Shown: piece by piece, positions 40,956 to 51,489 of the stretch
How the letters are laid out: each line of letters opens with the position of its first letter
Position numbering within the stretch: position 1 is the stretch's first letter
Assembly (NCBI GenBank): GCA_963691705.1
Contig: OY829541.1
Coordinates: 67,551,189-67,615,188, forward strand
Length of the DNA: 64,000 nt
DNA from: Viola odorata
Lineage: Eukaryota > Streptophyta > Magnoliopsida > Malpighiales > Violaceae
Reading direction: 5' to 3'
Translations under genes and position numbers: made by a program
The notes under the pieces: model-generated
Told to the model about the DNA's origin: nothing
The model's database searches: none
The model's input: the letters and a program-made list of their open reading frames with translations, nothing else

Positions 40956-41469
40956 GGGAATTCAATTTTTAAAAGTTGCTGTCTGAGTTGCTGCAGATTG
41001 TTCAACTCTTAAATGGAAGGCTGCTACCTCTTAATTAATTAGGACTAGTGTTACAAGACATTCTATTCTTCGCTAATTATTTTGTAAATATTTCATTTTT
41101 CCATATGTGAACGGTGTAGGGAATGAGTTAGCTAAGTTTATTGCAGTGCAACAAGTGTCATCTATTTTGATAAGGGAATGTCTGAGATTGTTAAGCTCTT
41201 TGTACTTCGGAATTATCTAAATCAATGATATGCTAGACTTATTTAAAAAAAATAATACCCAACTTTATTCTCAAATTCACAATACATGAACCCATCTTTG
41301 TTCTCAACATATTAACTTGAAGGAAAAAGCAAAAGTATTTGTGAGTAAACATAATAATTAACATCTGGTTAAGACAATAATCTCTGATTAACATGAAATA
41401 GAAACGTACATTATTCCAATACCATTCTTAGCAAGAAGTTTAAAACATACCAAACCTATATAATTGCCA
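40956..41469. other. Spacer without recognised features
   Basis: AT-rich; includes the probable 3' UTR of the LRR gene (-). The N-terminal part of the neighbouring P450 pseudogene could not be found here. Confidence 0.4.
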
Positions 41470-44400
41470 CTAAATTCTGTTCCCCAATCTGTCCAGGAAG
41501 TGGGAATATGCAAACCTCCAGCGCCTGTTAAGCAACAAAGGACCCACAAAACCCCAAAATCCCCCCACAAATCCAAATGCCATGCTCACATAAAACCATA
41601 TCATTCCATCTCCATCATCATCTTCACCTCCTTCGTCATTTGCATCATTCGGTATAGCACCATCTACACTGCAGCTGTTAGGAAGAGGATCCCCACAAAG
41701 TTCATTTCCAGCAAAACTCGAAGCATCAAAGGTTTGTATTTGAGGGCCAGAAGGAATGCTTCCTGACAATCTGTTCTGGGACAGGTTCAAGTGCTCAAGA
41801 GATGTCAAGCTTGATATACTCTGCGGAATCTCACCGGAAAGTTGGTTCGCAGAAAGATCCATAGATTCTAGTTCTTTCATGAAACTAATATTCTTTGGGA
41901 TTCCCCCGCTCAAAGCATTGTGTGACAAATTCAAAGATAGCAGAGCACAAAGGCTTGTCACTTCGTCTGGAATCTTCCCATACAATTTATTATTCGAAAG
42001 ATCCAAGCTTCTAACAAATCCAAGATTCGTGCTGTACTCTAGCATATTCCCTTTCATTAGAAGTAACACAGTCTCTGAATAGCTGCCCCCAGGTAAAATT
42101 TCCCCAGTAGATTCATTCATTTTGGTCATTGCAGATAAGTTGCCAAAGCATGATGGTATGGTCCCATCGAAAAGATTATTTGCAAGGTCCAAAATGTGCA
42201 AAGATGTCACATGACAAAGCTTCTCTGGAATTGGACCACTAAGTTTGTTCGAATGCAAAGTAAGAATTTTCATACCCGAAAGTGATCTTGCACTAGCAAA
42301 GCTTGAAATATTTCCCACCAGTTCATTTTGGGCAACGTCAATTGTGATCAATTTTGTACACTTGTTAAGTGACAGTGGAAGTTCTCCTGATAAACTGTTG
42401 TTGCGGAGGTGTAACAACTTGAGCCTACGTAAAGTGCCAATGGATTCGGGAATGGTACCGTTAAGTTTGTTGTTGCTCAAGTTAATGACCATCAAAATAG
42501 GGAAAGCTGCCAAACAATTTGGTAACTCCCCATATAAAAGATTTTGACCCAAGTTAAGATGTTGAAGATAATAATTCCGCTGCTGCATGCTGTGGTGCGT
42601 GTTGGGAGGACATAAGAATTTTGAGATGGAACCTGAGAATGAATTGTTTGAAAGATCCAACAAAACCAACTCGGAAGAAAAAAAAGGTAGCGGACCATGG
42701 AAGCGATTCGAACTCATGTCAATCATTATAAAATTAAATTGAGATAGTGTGCTTGGAAGCACTCCATGGATTTGGTTGTGAGAGAGATTTAAATAGTAGA
42801 CGTTGGAGGAGAGATTCCAAAACCAAAAAGGAATGGTACTTGAAATACCAGAGCTTGACAAATCGAGATATTTTAAATACTTGAGTGAGCGAAGCCATGT
42901 GGGGAATTGAGGTCCAATGTGCCAAGATGGTAACTTCAAATAACGCAAGTGACCAAAAGGAGGAATCCAATTAGGACTAACTCTCAACTTCAATTGGTTC
43001 CCTGATGCAGAAAAAACCCGCAAATCTTTGAGATTCTCAAAGTGAGCTTCCCAAACGTCACCGGCTAATGAGTTGCCATTAAGAGATAATTCCTTCAATT
43101 TTTTAAGCCTTCCGAAATTGACAGGTAAAGTTCCGTTCAATGAGTTCTCGGAAAGGGATAGAATTTTCAAGGACATCAACCGACCGAAATGCTGATTTGT
43201 GGTAGCCAGCTCACCAAATAGTTGACAGTTGTCCAAAAGCAACTCCTCCAGCCCATTTGAAACGCATCCAGGCAACGACAAAATTTCAAAGACTTGATTG
43301 ATGTCCTGCCTCAATTTCACATCTGACAAATCGACTTCCCTCAAATTGCAACTATTCTCGAAAGACTTTGGAATCCCTCCTTCAAGTTCTAATTTGCTTC
43401 CCGACTGTCCAGACATGACAAGAGAGATTAGAGAAGGCATGTTCCCGATGGCATTTGAAATTTTACCTTCCAGGTTATTGCCACCGAGGTTGAGGTGCTC
43501 AAGACGGGTCAAACCATATAACCAGTCAGGTATAGGAGAACTGAACTGGTTGGAAGACAAATCAAGTTTCTGAAGGGAAGTCATGTTTTGAATCTCATCA
43601 GGAAGGGGACCTTGAAACTGGTTATGAGACAAATCAAGGACAGAGAGGGATGAAAAGTTCTTAACACTACTACTGCTACTCTGGGGTTGAAAGCTTGACA
43701 AGTGATTAAATGAAAGGCTGAGCACCTTAAGGTGAAGGTGGCTATGATAACCATACAACCAGTTGGGTATCGAGGTGTGAAAACTGTTATCACCAAGGTA
43801 CACTTCCCTCAATGAACTCATGTTTTGCAGCTCTCTAGGGATTGAACCTTGTAATTCATTACCCATTAGATTAAGAGATTTCAAAGTTTTAAGACCGGAA
43901 ACCCAACTTAAAAAGATTGCAATAGAGTTGTGAGACAAATCAAGGATGGAGATGGAAGAAGCATTGATATTATTATTAAGTAAATGTGGTTGTGGAGAAG
44001 GAAGTTGACAATGGGACAAGTGCAATTGTAGCAAAGATGGGAGTGTGGTTAGCATCTCCTTGTCCCAATTCAAGACTTTGCTGAGATTCAAACCACTCAA
44101 ATCAAGAAACTTGAGAGAAGAAAGGCCAGACATCCACTGCAAATTCTCGACATGTGCATCAGGATGATAATGATGATAATAATTGTTACTTAAATTAAGG
44201 TATTGGAGATTTGAGAGATTCCCTAGTTGATGATGAATTATTCCTCCAAATCTGGCATTAGAGAGGTTAAGGGATCTTAAACTCCTCATTGAGCCAAGAA
44301 ATGAGGGGATGCGGATCCCTCCAAAATCATTGTAACTTAGGTCCAAGTACCTTAAATGCTTCAAACTCAGCAAAGCCGAACTGACTTTACCTCCAAATAA

Positions 44401-44769
44401 CGTCTTGTTGTAATCATCAAATTCGCCGTAGACTGGAATTCCATATTCAGATGGTGAAAGACTTCTGAGATGGAGGCCAGTGACATATTGTGCGGTTGAG
44501 TCGTCATGATGATGATGACAGCTAACTCCATACCAACTGCAACAATCGTCATCATCATCTGTTGCAGCAGCCCAGGTTGCGAGCCGGTTTGATGGGTCTT
44601 TGAGATGTTTCTTGAACTCCAGGAGAGCTTCCCTCTCAGTTGGGATGCACCTGGTTTGGTGGGTGGTCTGGTTAGTCCACTGGCCGGTAGTAGCATAGCA
44701 GAAGCCAAGATTAGCAACAGCTACTGCGACAAACAGCCATAGAGACAGAGTTGAAAACAGAGTAGTCAT
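41470..44769 (-). CDS. LRR receptor-like protein, EIX2-type, intact and intronless
   Basis: A single exon of 1099 residues. Signal peptide (MTTLFSTLSLWLFVAVAVANLGF) is followed by the LRRNT cap (RCIPTEREALLEFKKHLKDP and the CCSWYGVSC pair). A long run of plant-type LRRs (LxxLxLSxNxLxGxIP) follows with many N-glycosylation sites, broken late by a non-LRR island around TGEILPGGSYSETVLLLMKGN, as in other LRR-RLPs. After the C-terminal cap (GNELCGDPLPNSC) come an acidic juxtamembrane stretch (EGGEDDDGDG), one membrane helix with GxxxG motifs (MAFGFVGGFWGFVG) and a short basic tail. There is no kinase domain. EIX2 relatives sense fungal xylanase and signal through SOBIR1; the ligand here is unknown. 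The His-rich patch after CCSWYGVSC is unusual but keeps frame. Confidence 0.95.
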   Translation of the reverse strand: MTTLFSTLSLWLFVAVAVANLGFCYATTGQWTNQTTHQTRCIPTEREALLEFKKHLKDPSNRLATWAAATDDDDDCCSWYGVSCHHHHDDSTAQYVTGLHLRSLSPSEYGIPVYGEFDDYNKTLFGGKVSSALLSLKHLRYLDLSYNDFGGIRIPSFLGSMRSLRSLNLSNARFGGIIHHQLGNLSNLQYLNLSNNYYHHYHPDAHVENLQWMSGLSSLKFLDLSGLNLSKVLNWDKEMLTTLPSLLQLHLSHCQLPSPQPHLLNNNINASSISILDLSHNSIAIFLSWVSGLKTLKSLNLMGNELQGSIPRELQNMSSLREVYLGDNSFHTSIPNWLYGYHSHLHLKVLSLSFNHLSSFQPQSSSSSVKNFSSLSVLDLSHNQFQGPLPDEIQNMTSLQKLDLSSNQFSSPIPDWLYGLTRLEHLNLGGNNLEGKISNAIGNMPSLISLVMSGQSGSKLELEGGIPKSFENSCNLREVDLSDVKLRQDINQVFEILSLPGCVSNGLEELLLDNCQLFGELATTNQHFGRLMSLKILSLSENSLNGTLPVNFGRLKKLKELSLNGNSLAGDVWEAHFENLKDLRVFSASGNQLKLRVSPNWIPPFGHLRYLKLPSWHIGPQFPTWLRSLKYLKYLDLSSSGISSTIPFWFWNLSSNVYYLNLSHNQIHGVLPSTLSQFNFIMIDMSSNRFHGPLPFFSSELVLLDLSNNSFSGSISKFLCPPNTHHSMQQRNYYLQHLNLGQNLLYGELPNCLAAFPILMVINLSNNKLNGTIPESIGTLRRLKLLHLRNNSLSGELPLSLNKCTKLITIDVAQNELVGNISSFASARSLSGMKILTLHSNKLSGPIPEKLCHVTSLHILDLANNLFDGTIPSCFGNLSAMTKMNESTGEILPGGSYSETVLLLMKGNMLEYSTNLGFVRSLDLSNNKLYGKIPDEVTSLCALLSLNLSHNALSGGIPKNISFMKELESMDLSANQLSGEIPQSISSLTSLEHLNLSQNRLSGSIPSGPQIQTFDASSFAGNELCGDPLPNSCSVDGAIPNDANDEGGEDDDGDGMIWFYVSMAFGFVGGFWGFVGPLLLNRRWRFAYSHFLDRLGNRI

Positions 44770-45244
44770 TGTGTTTGAATGTATAGTTAATGGAGTCTGC
44801 TATTTACATCTATACTGCACTGAAATTTGAGTCATAACCCCTTCCAGTCTTTTTGATAAGTTTTCAGTCAATGGCGGGTCCTCTTGCACATTCAATCTCT
44901 TGGGGAATTAACGTGTTCTTTCAACTGGTAGTAACATAACACTTGTCCCACTTGCCAACAAGCTTGACAGTGATTATTATCTTTAGGCAATTTCTAAATT
45001 CCAGTCTTTTTGATGAGTAGTTTTCAGTCAATGGCACATTCAATACTAATCAACGAACAACTTTGGCAGAAAATATGGAACAAACTAAATTTTCCTGCCC
45101 TACGATGTCCCACTGTTAAGAGAAATTTGATACACAGAAATTAACATCTGTAACATCAATTTTAAAGTCTTATTCTCCATAATTTCAGCATTCAGAGAAA
45201 TATTTAAAGTCAACAGACTCCAAGCAACTGTCTCTCTCTTCGCT
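44770..45244. other. Promoter region of the LRR gene (-), up to the MULE-like element
   Basis: AT-rich, no coding signal. It contains two near-copies of a segment around CCAGTCTTTTTGATRAGT followed by TTTTCAGTCAATGGC (about 44846 and 45002), that is, a short direct repeat upstream of the gene. Confidence 0.45.
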
Positions 45245-47812
45245 GGAGAAATTATAGGGTGCACCGGGATGACAACTCATACCTGTGAGTTGTCATACTC
45301 CAACCAATAAAAATCAGCCAAGTGGCTAATTTTTCCAGCTCAGAGAGGTGGGTCTCGCCACGGAAAAAACTTGAGTACATCATGATGTACCACGCTCTCT
45401 CCGACTCTGTTCTGCTCTGCTTTTCCATTTTTTTTTCTTTTCTTCTTTCCTCATGGCCTCACTCTTCGTCTTCTTCCTCTCATCATCTCACAAATCTCCA
45501 TTAATCCTTCATCAAAATCAATTATCTTCCACTGAATCTTCCTATCTCTTCACTCTTACCTTTTCCCCTAAAAAAATTTACTCTTATCCTTAACAAAATT
45601 ATTCAATTCGCATCAATACGGTAATAACCCTAACCTGTAAATTTTAACATTTCTTCTTCTCCACAACAAATATCATCAGAAATACGAAAACAAAATGAGA
45701 AAGCAAGGTTGAAACGGTTCCACTTTCTCGCTTCTATAAATCAAAGACAAAAACCTATTTGCCCCTCCCATCCCATTTTTATTTTTCTGTATTCCTTTGG
45801 TTTGTTATTTTGTTCTTTACTTTTTTTCTACAAAATCCTCTCTACTTCAGAAAGTTTCTTTGAAGGCAACGATGGTGCAACAAGAGCTCCCAATATCCAT
45901 TCCAAAGTCTGTTAATTAATTGGGTTTGTGAGAGAGAGAGGGAATCTAAGTTTTGGAGAGTTTGTCATGGGTCGGATGATGGGAATCTGTTGCTAGTAGG
46001 TGAAGACACAGTAATTTTGATCCATGAATTATTTACAGGAATTTTTTTGTTGTTGAGTATTTTAAAGCAAACGGCCAAGAGGAAAATACCTATAGAAGAA
46101 GCCAGATATTCATCTTTAACAAATTTCAGTTTTCAACAGCTTATTGACAAATAACACATTTAGATACAAGTCACGATAGAAAGAATCAAGAGAAGGCCTG
46201 TGCTTGCTAAAAAACATTATTCCTCAATTGATCAGCAACCATAGGATTCAAGAATGTAATTGGTAAAGCTGATTTTTTTCACAACTGATAATATCCTGAA
46301 TGGGTATGGTATCCTGATTTTTTTGTAGTGAAATGTGTTATGCAATTGCCGCCCTGACATTTCTCCTGAAATAAACTTACCCATTTTGACTGAATGCTAG
46401 AATAGTATTTAAAGAAGTGTATCAGAAATACATAGCATACACCATTCGTCTGCTGACTCCTATTATAAACATACCTCAAAAGCACTGCTCGTGCCTCAAC
46501 CATAAGCTGGTCAAATTTTGGAGTCTCTGCTAGAATTGTGCTGGCATTGCTGGGACTCATGGCAAGTTTATAGGATGTAATATCTTCAGGCATCAAGTAG
46601 TCCACCCACCCATGGGGATTTCCCATGCTCATAAACGTGTCAAATATTTGCACGACAGTGCCATGAAGTGCACTGGAGTTGAAGTAATCCCTCAATTGTT
46701 TTCTACATAGATTAACGACACAAATTGAGAAGAACACAAAGAGTTAAATACCAGAAACTTCTCCAGACAGATGCTTGGATCATAAAAAATAAAGTTGAGT
46801 TTGAGGCTACTCTTATTTCATTTGCAGGTTATGCCACACAAGCCTCAACTGTAGTATCAAAGTTGTAGATTACCATAGTTCTCATTCAAGAGGGTGGGAA
46901 TTGATATCAAAATGGACTTCCAAGTATAAAATTTGTCAAAAGAACCTTCTGGCTAACATTTTAAGGGCATTTTGTTTCCGAACTTCTAATATGAAGCACA
47001 TGTAAATGGCATTTTACACATCACCTATACCCAGTAAACAAAGGAACAAGCACCAAAAGGCCCTCTAGTCCCAGCCCTTACCAAAAAAAGCATCTGGCAC
47101 AGTACCACTCACAATCAGTTCTCCTCCCCCTTGGCTTGTCAAATTCGAGGAGCCATATCAGCTTCCTATGCCTCTAAACGAAGCCCCAAAGAACAATCGT
47201 TTACCTATAGCTCACTGAACCCTAGAAATAGCAAATAACAGAAATTGCAGCAAACCCAAATCGAAAAATGGAGAATAAGAAGAGAATACGAACCTGATTG
47301 AGAGAAAGGAGGCGAATTTGGATCTACTAGGAGGATTCGTCCTTTTTGGAGGAGGAGTAATAGTCAGGTGGAGTCTGGAGAATAGAGTAACGGCCGGGGG
47401 AATGGAGAGGGATGGCGTAGCAGTTCTTCTTGCCGGAGGAGAGAGGGAAGAAGCGGATGAGGCGTGGCTGGGCTAGGGATTTGGTCGAGGAGAGGAGAGG
47501 GATGACCGGATGAGGCTGGGCTAGTGGGCCTGGTAAAAAAAAAATTGATTGGGCCAGGGTACCGCCCACCCTGGCCCCAACTGGATCCGTCCCTGAATTG
47601 ATGGTGATGAGAAGAACGAAAGAGAGAAGGAAGAGAAAGAGGAAGCCATGGATGGAAGTTGGGAGGAAAATGGAAAAGCAGAGGGGAACAGAATTGGAGA
47701 GAACGTAGTAGGACCCACCTCTATGAGCTGAAAAAATTAGCCACGTAGCTGATTTTTATTGGCTGAAGTATGAAAATTCGGTTGTGATCCCGGTACACCT
47801 TATAATTTCTCC
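45245..47812. mobile_element. Non-autonomous MULE-like element with long TIRs (Pack-MULE candidate)
   Basis: The left end begins GGAGAAATTATAGGGTGCAC and the right end, reverse complemented, begins GGAGAAATTATAAGGTGTAC. Similarity continues through CAATAAAAATCAGC and GAGGTGGGTC for about 110 bases and, more weakly, to about 250 bases (45245-45495 against 47590-47812). Long TIRs are typical of Mutator-like elements. I compared the flanks and found no 9-11 bp target duplication, so the ends may be decayed. No transposase was found; the inside carries gene fragments on the minus strand (47327-47569 and 46475-46702). Confidence 0.75.
46475..46702 (-). pseudogene. Captured internal exon of an unrecognised host gene inside the MULE
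   Basis: A 228-base exon with an intact acceptor (CTATGTAG at 46703) and a strong donor (GAG|GTATGT after 46475). It encodes about 75 residues with clearly protein-like composition: QLRDYFNSSALHGTVVQIFD, then MGNPHGWVDYLMPEDITSYK, AMSPSNASTILAETPKFDQL and MVEARAVLLR. Upstream on the same strand, 47569-47295 looks like a 5' exon (Ser/Pro/Leu-rich) ending at a CAG|GTTCG donor, but its frame contains stops just before that donor. Downstream exons are missing. I do not recognise the parent gene. Confidence 0.6.
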
Positions 47813-49116
47813 TATAATTGTCTGTACACAAATTCATATAAACAATTCACGAAACTCTCTTTCTGACCGAGTGCCTTCATAAGTGTCCATAGTAAGTTAT
47901 ATTTAAAAATATTCAATTACTTTAAATAGAAAAATTAATTATCTAATTCTTTAAATTACAGATTATGCTTGCTGCATGACTTTATCATTACTGAGTGTCC
48001 ATAGTAAGTTATACGAACGGTGTTTTTTCTTATATTTTTCTATTTTTAAGGTATTTTATTTTAAAATAAAAATTATAATAAAATATTTGAAAATAATTTA
48101 TTTTTACACTCTACTGAGTGTCCAATTTAAAAAAAATAAATCTATTGGTTTGAATTTTCTATTTTTTTACTCTAATTTGTTTCATCTTTTTATTTTTTTC
48201 ATATTTTTTGGATTTTTTTCTTCTGAAATTTGTTTATTTTATTTATAATTTTTGAAAAACGTATATTTTTTAATGGTCACGTGTCAATTATTTAACACCG
48301 TTAGTTAAAATTGAATATCACGGTGGCAACATTGTCTAACGGCAAAAACATGGATGATTAATGGAGATGACCACTGGGGAAGAATGTCCTTAATTTAATC
48401 TAAGTGGCAAAAAAAATGGGCATGACGTACCACAAGCACAACTGGTGGTGCCAATGACTTCTCACAAGGCACTACACGAATGTGCCAAAATCCAACGTCC
48501 TTAACTTCTCATGTTATTCTTATTGAAAACTTCTCTATGTTGTTACCTAATTAATTTAAATTCGAATTTTACCAGTGATATTATCTATTTAAAAAACACC
48601 ATATAGTTTATAACTCCTTTCATTTCAACCCTAAGCATTTTTAAAAAAAATCAGTATTAATTTTATAGTTTCATAAATTACAATTTTGACTTTTTTAGGG
48701 GTTCAAAAAAATCCAAAATATAGTAAAAAATTGCAAAAAAATAGAGGAAGAATCTAACTACTCACAAATTGAAAAAATTAATCAAAAATTGAAAAAATTA
48801 TAATGGACTCTACCATATTTGTTACATTTTTTTCTCCATTTTTTATTTTTAATCATTTTCTATTTGATTTTTTAAACAACTATAGATGTTACAATTTCAA
48901 CTTTTAAGAAATTAGAGGATGATATTGTAAATTTTAAAATTATAAGAGTTGAAGTGAAACATTTAAAATTCTGTAACATTTATTTACGTTATCCTTTTAT
49001 TTATTACAAGTATTATTCATAAACGTATGGTCATCCGCACTTGCGCGCCAAACATTATTTAAGTTTTATTCAGAACAGAAATGAGGGGCAAGTTTGATTC
49101 CACCCTTAACAAAATT
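47813..49116. other. AT-rich spacer
   Basis: No gene seen. A 21-base unit GTGTCCATAGTAAGTTATA (with flanks) is present at about 47883 and again at about 47996, and a partial third copy (GAGTGTCCA) at about 48116. A/T homopolymer-like stretches fill 48040-48250 and 48640-48980. Confidence 0.4.
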
Positions 49117-50697
49117 TCATATAATATCATTATATCCCACTCTAGCACATCGTTTCGAGACTCTAACCCTCAATCCATGTTCCATGTGGAGAATGGAAGT
49201 AAAACTTGGAGAAACCGAATGACTTTGCACCAAATTGAATCTGTAATTCCAAATAAGAGCGGATGCAACAGCTTTCATTTGCACAATTGCCGAGTCTTTT
49301 CCCAAGCAAATCCTGCGCCCTGCATTGAATGCTGGAAACTTACAAGCAGACACTTGTTTGATCCCTCCATCCTCAGAAAACCACCTCTCTGGCTTGAATT
49401 CTAAGCAATCTTCACCCCATATCTCTTCCATCTTCCCCATCGAGTAAATCGAGTAAATAATCTTCGTGTTCTTATCGATCAGATGACCACTCGGAAGAAT
49501 GTCTTCTTCAATTGAGAATGTGACATTGAATGGGGCTGCAGGATACATCCGAAGGGCTTCATTGATTGTCGCGTGGAGATAAACAAGTTTATTTAAATCT
49601 TGGAAATTAGAGAATACCCCATCATCATCATTTGAATCTTGCAATCGGGTATTTTTTATTTCTTGCAAAATCTTGGTTTCTACAATTGGGTGAGTTGTGA
49701 CCAGCCATAACATCCAAGAAAGTTCAGCAGATACTGTGTTGCTTTGAGCTGAAAGGAGACCAATTGTTACATCTCTTAACAACTTATCAGACTTTCTAAA
49801 GGCAACCTTTTCTTGATCCTCTGTTTCCTCTCCTGACAGAATAAATGTTAGGAAGTCAATAAAAGAAGAATCCCCTGTTTCTTCCGTAGATGCTCTGTTT
49901 CTGCTCGTTACTTGTTCTCGTTTTCTTGAAATGCAATCGTACAAGAAACGATCGAAAATGTCCCAAGATTTTGTTAGCTTCTTCTCTTCTCCAATTTGAA
50001 GCCATCTCTGAAATTTCCACATGAATATTGGGACCGTATTCCTGTAAAATGTAGCCTCATCTATTTCAGAGAAAGCTGCCTCGCATGGAACATGAGGGAA
50101 TTCAATGGAAAGAGAATTTGGGTCAAAACCCAACACCAATTTGCAGCTCAGGTCGAATGTGAATCTATGTAGCACATTTTGCAGGTCCACTGCTTCATCT
50201 TCTTGGGTTGAAAATTGATCAAGGACTGAAAACAGAGCTTTATTGATCTTTTCTTGAACAAATTTCTCCATCCCTAACTGAAACTTGCTCTGTTTCAGAA
50301 AAGAACGGATTAATCTCTTCTGGGCTATCCACAGTTCTCCATCCACATTGGTAATTCCATCACCTAATACTTCGAAAGTGTCTCGGAACTGGGGACCCTT
50401 GTGGTAGTTCTGGAAGTTCTTGCAGAGAATATAAGCAAGATTGGTTGGATCGCTGGTGAGCAAGAAATCGAGACCGCCAAAGAGAGGTCCTTTGAATACA
50501 AATGTGCCGCCATTTTCGTGGAGAAGATTAGTGAAAAAGTCATGGAGATGAGACAGGTTCAGCCAAAGACCTGGAGCCATTCCAAGAATAGGCCAATTGA
50601 TCAGCAATGAGTTCTTGTTTGACTTCCATAAGAGAAGAAGAATGATTAAAAAAGAAGCTAGCAATAGGAATGTTTCTGTGCAAGAAAGGAAAGCCAT
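49117..50697 (-). CDS. Cytochrome P450, CYP96-like (CYP86 clan), intronless
   Basis: The ORF encodes 526 residues from the ATG at 50697. An N-terminal membrane anchor (FLLLASFLIILLLLW) is followed by the P450 fold: ExxR in NEALRMYP (about residue 378), PERW in FKPERWFSEDG, and the haem loop FNAGRRICLGKD with the axial Cys near residue 457. Length and intronless structure fit CYP96, whose members hydroxylate long-chain alkanes or fatty acids in cuticle metabolism at the ER. The I-helix segment reads LLSAQSNTVSAELSW where the family normally has AGRDTTS: the Gly and the acidic residue that help proton delivery are replaced. This may weaken oxygen activation or mark an altered activity. A dead C-terminal copy lies at 40377-40955. 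Confidence 0.92.
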   Translation of the reverse strand: MAFLSCTETFLLLASFLIILLLLWKSNKNSLLINWPILGMAPGLWLNLSHLHDFFTNLLHENGGTFVFKGPLFGGLDFLLTSDPTNLAYILCKNFQNYHKGPQFRDTFEVLGDGITNVDGELWIAQKRLIRSFLKQSKFQLGMEKFVQEKINKALFSVLDQFSTQEDEAVDLQNVLHRFTFDLSCKLVLGFDPNSLSIEFPHVPCEAAFSEIDEATFYRNTVPIFMWKFQRWLQIGEEKKLTKSWDIFDRFLYDCISRKREQVTSRNRASTEETGDSSFIDFLTFILSGEETEDQEKVAFRKSDKLLRDVTIGLLSAQSNTVSAELSWMLWLVTTHPIVETKILQEIKNTRLQDSNDDDGVFSNFQDLNKLVYLHATINEALRMYPAAPFNVTFSIEEDILPSGHLIDKNTKIIYSIYSMGKMEEIWGEDCLEFKPERWFSEDGGIKQVSACKFPAFNAGRRICLGKDSAIVQMKAVASALIWNYRFNLVQSHSVSPSFTSILHMEHGLRVRVSKRCARVGYNDII

Positions 50698-51186
50698 TTT
50701 GGATTTATGATTCAAGTTCTCACGAAGCAGGGCCTTTTATACAGTTTTCCTATGCACCAAAGAAATTCTTTATTATATAGTGGGGTAAAGAAGTTAGTAA
50801 CTGTTTATTATAGTGGGGGTAAAGAAGGGAGATAAAAGTTTGGTTCACCCGATTAAACCGTCATTAAGTTAGTGGCATCCAATAAAAATGTGGATTAATT
50901 AACACAAAAGTCAACACCTTGTGTTAATTATGGTAGCTGCCAAAGTTTTTTTCTCCATTTTGTATGAGTAGATCGGTGAAGAAGCCATGGATACGAGACG
51001 AATTTAGAATACCAACTAAGAGCTGCTCTTTCAGACTTGGCTGTGTTTCGGGTGCAAATTAAATCTACATCCATCTTCTTTCCAAAAGAACTCTAGCTGT
51101 CAGAGATTAAATTGATGACCCAATTGAACAATCCATATACCTAACCATTAAATGTTATTTGATTTCTACTAAAAGATTGCAAAATA
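50698..51186. other. Promoter region of the P450 gene (-)
   Basis: No coding signal. A short near-duplicate of TTATTATAGTGGGGTAAAGAAG occurs at about 50770 and 50806. A segment near 50950-51010 resembles the 5' part of the P450 coding sequence (compare the AAGCCATGGATACGAGACG stretch with AAGTCATGGAGATGAGACAGG at 50537-50557), suggesting an eroded fragment. Confidence 0.35.
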
Positions 51187-51440
51187 TACTCCCTCCGTCC
51201 CTTTTTTTAATTGTCACTAACTGACACAATCATTATATTACAATTACTGTATAATTTTTTATTAAACTACTTTTATTAATTATGAATCATTCATTTTTAA
51301 TTTTCCTTCAAAAAATAATTAATTTATAATTATTTATGGTTAATTTTATCATTTACTATAAAAATTGAAATATGATAAATAAATAGGAACAACCATTTTA
51401 AATAAAAACCACAACTAAAAAAAGATAGAGGAGGGAATAT
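51187..51440. mobile_element. Stowaway-like MITE (TA...CTCCCTCC ends)
   Basis: The left end reads TACTCCCTCCGTCCCTTTTT and the right end, reverse complemented, ATTCCCTCCTCTATCTTTTT; both are flanked by TA. Size (about 255 bp), AT-rich interior and end sequence fit a Tc1/mariner-type MITE. It lies just downstream of the PPR pseudogene. Confidence 0.6.
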
Positions 51441-51489
51441 ATATAAAAAAAATAGAATATTACATGTCAATGAGAGCAGTAGAAACAGA

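Noticed and set aside
41756..43573. Several plus-strand frames of 90-108 codons
   Set aside because: Antisense shadows of the LRR repeats of the receptor-like protein on the minus strand.
47976..48248. Phe/Ile/Lys-rich 90-codon frame
   Set aside because: Composition follows the AT-rich spacer; no homology or gene context.
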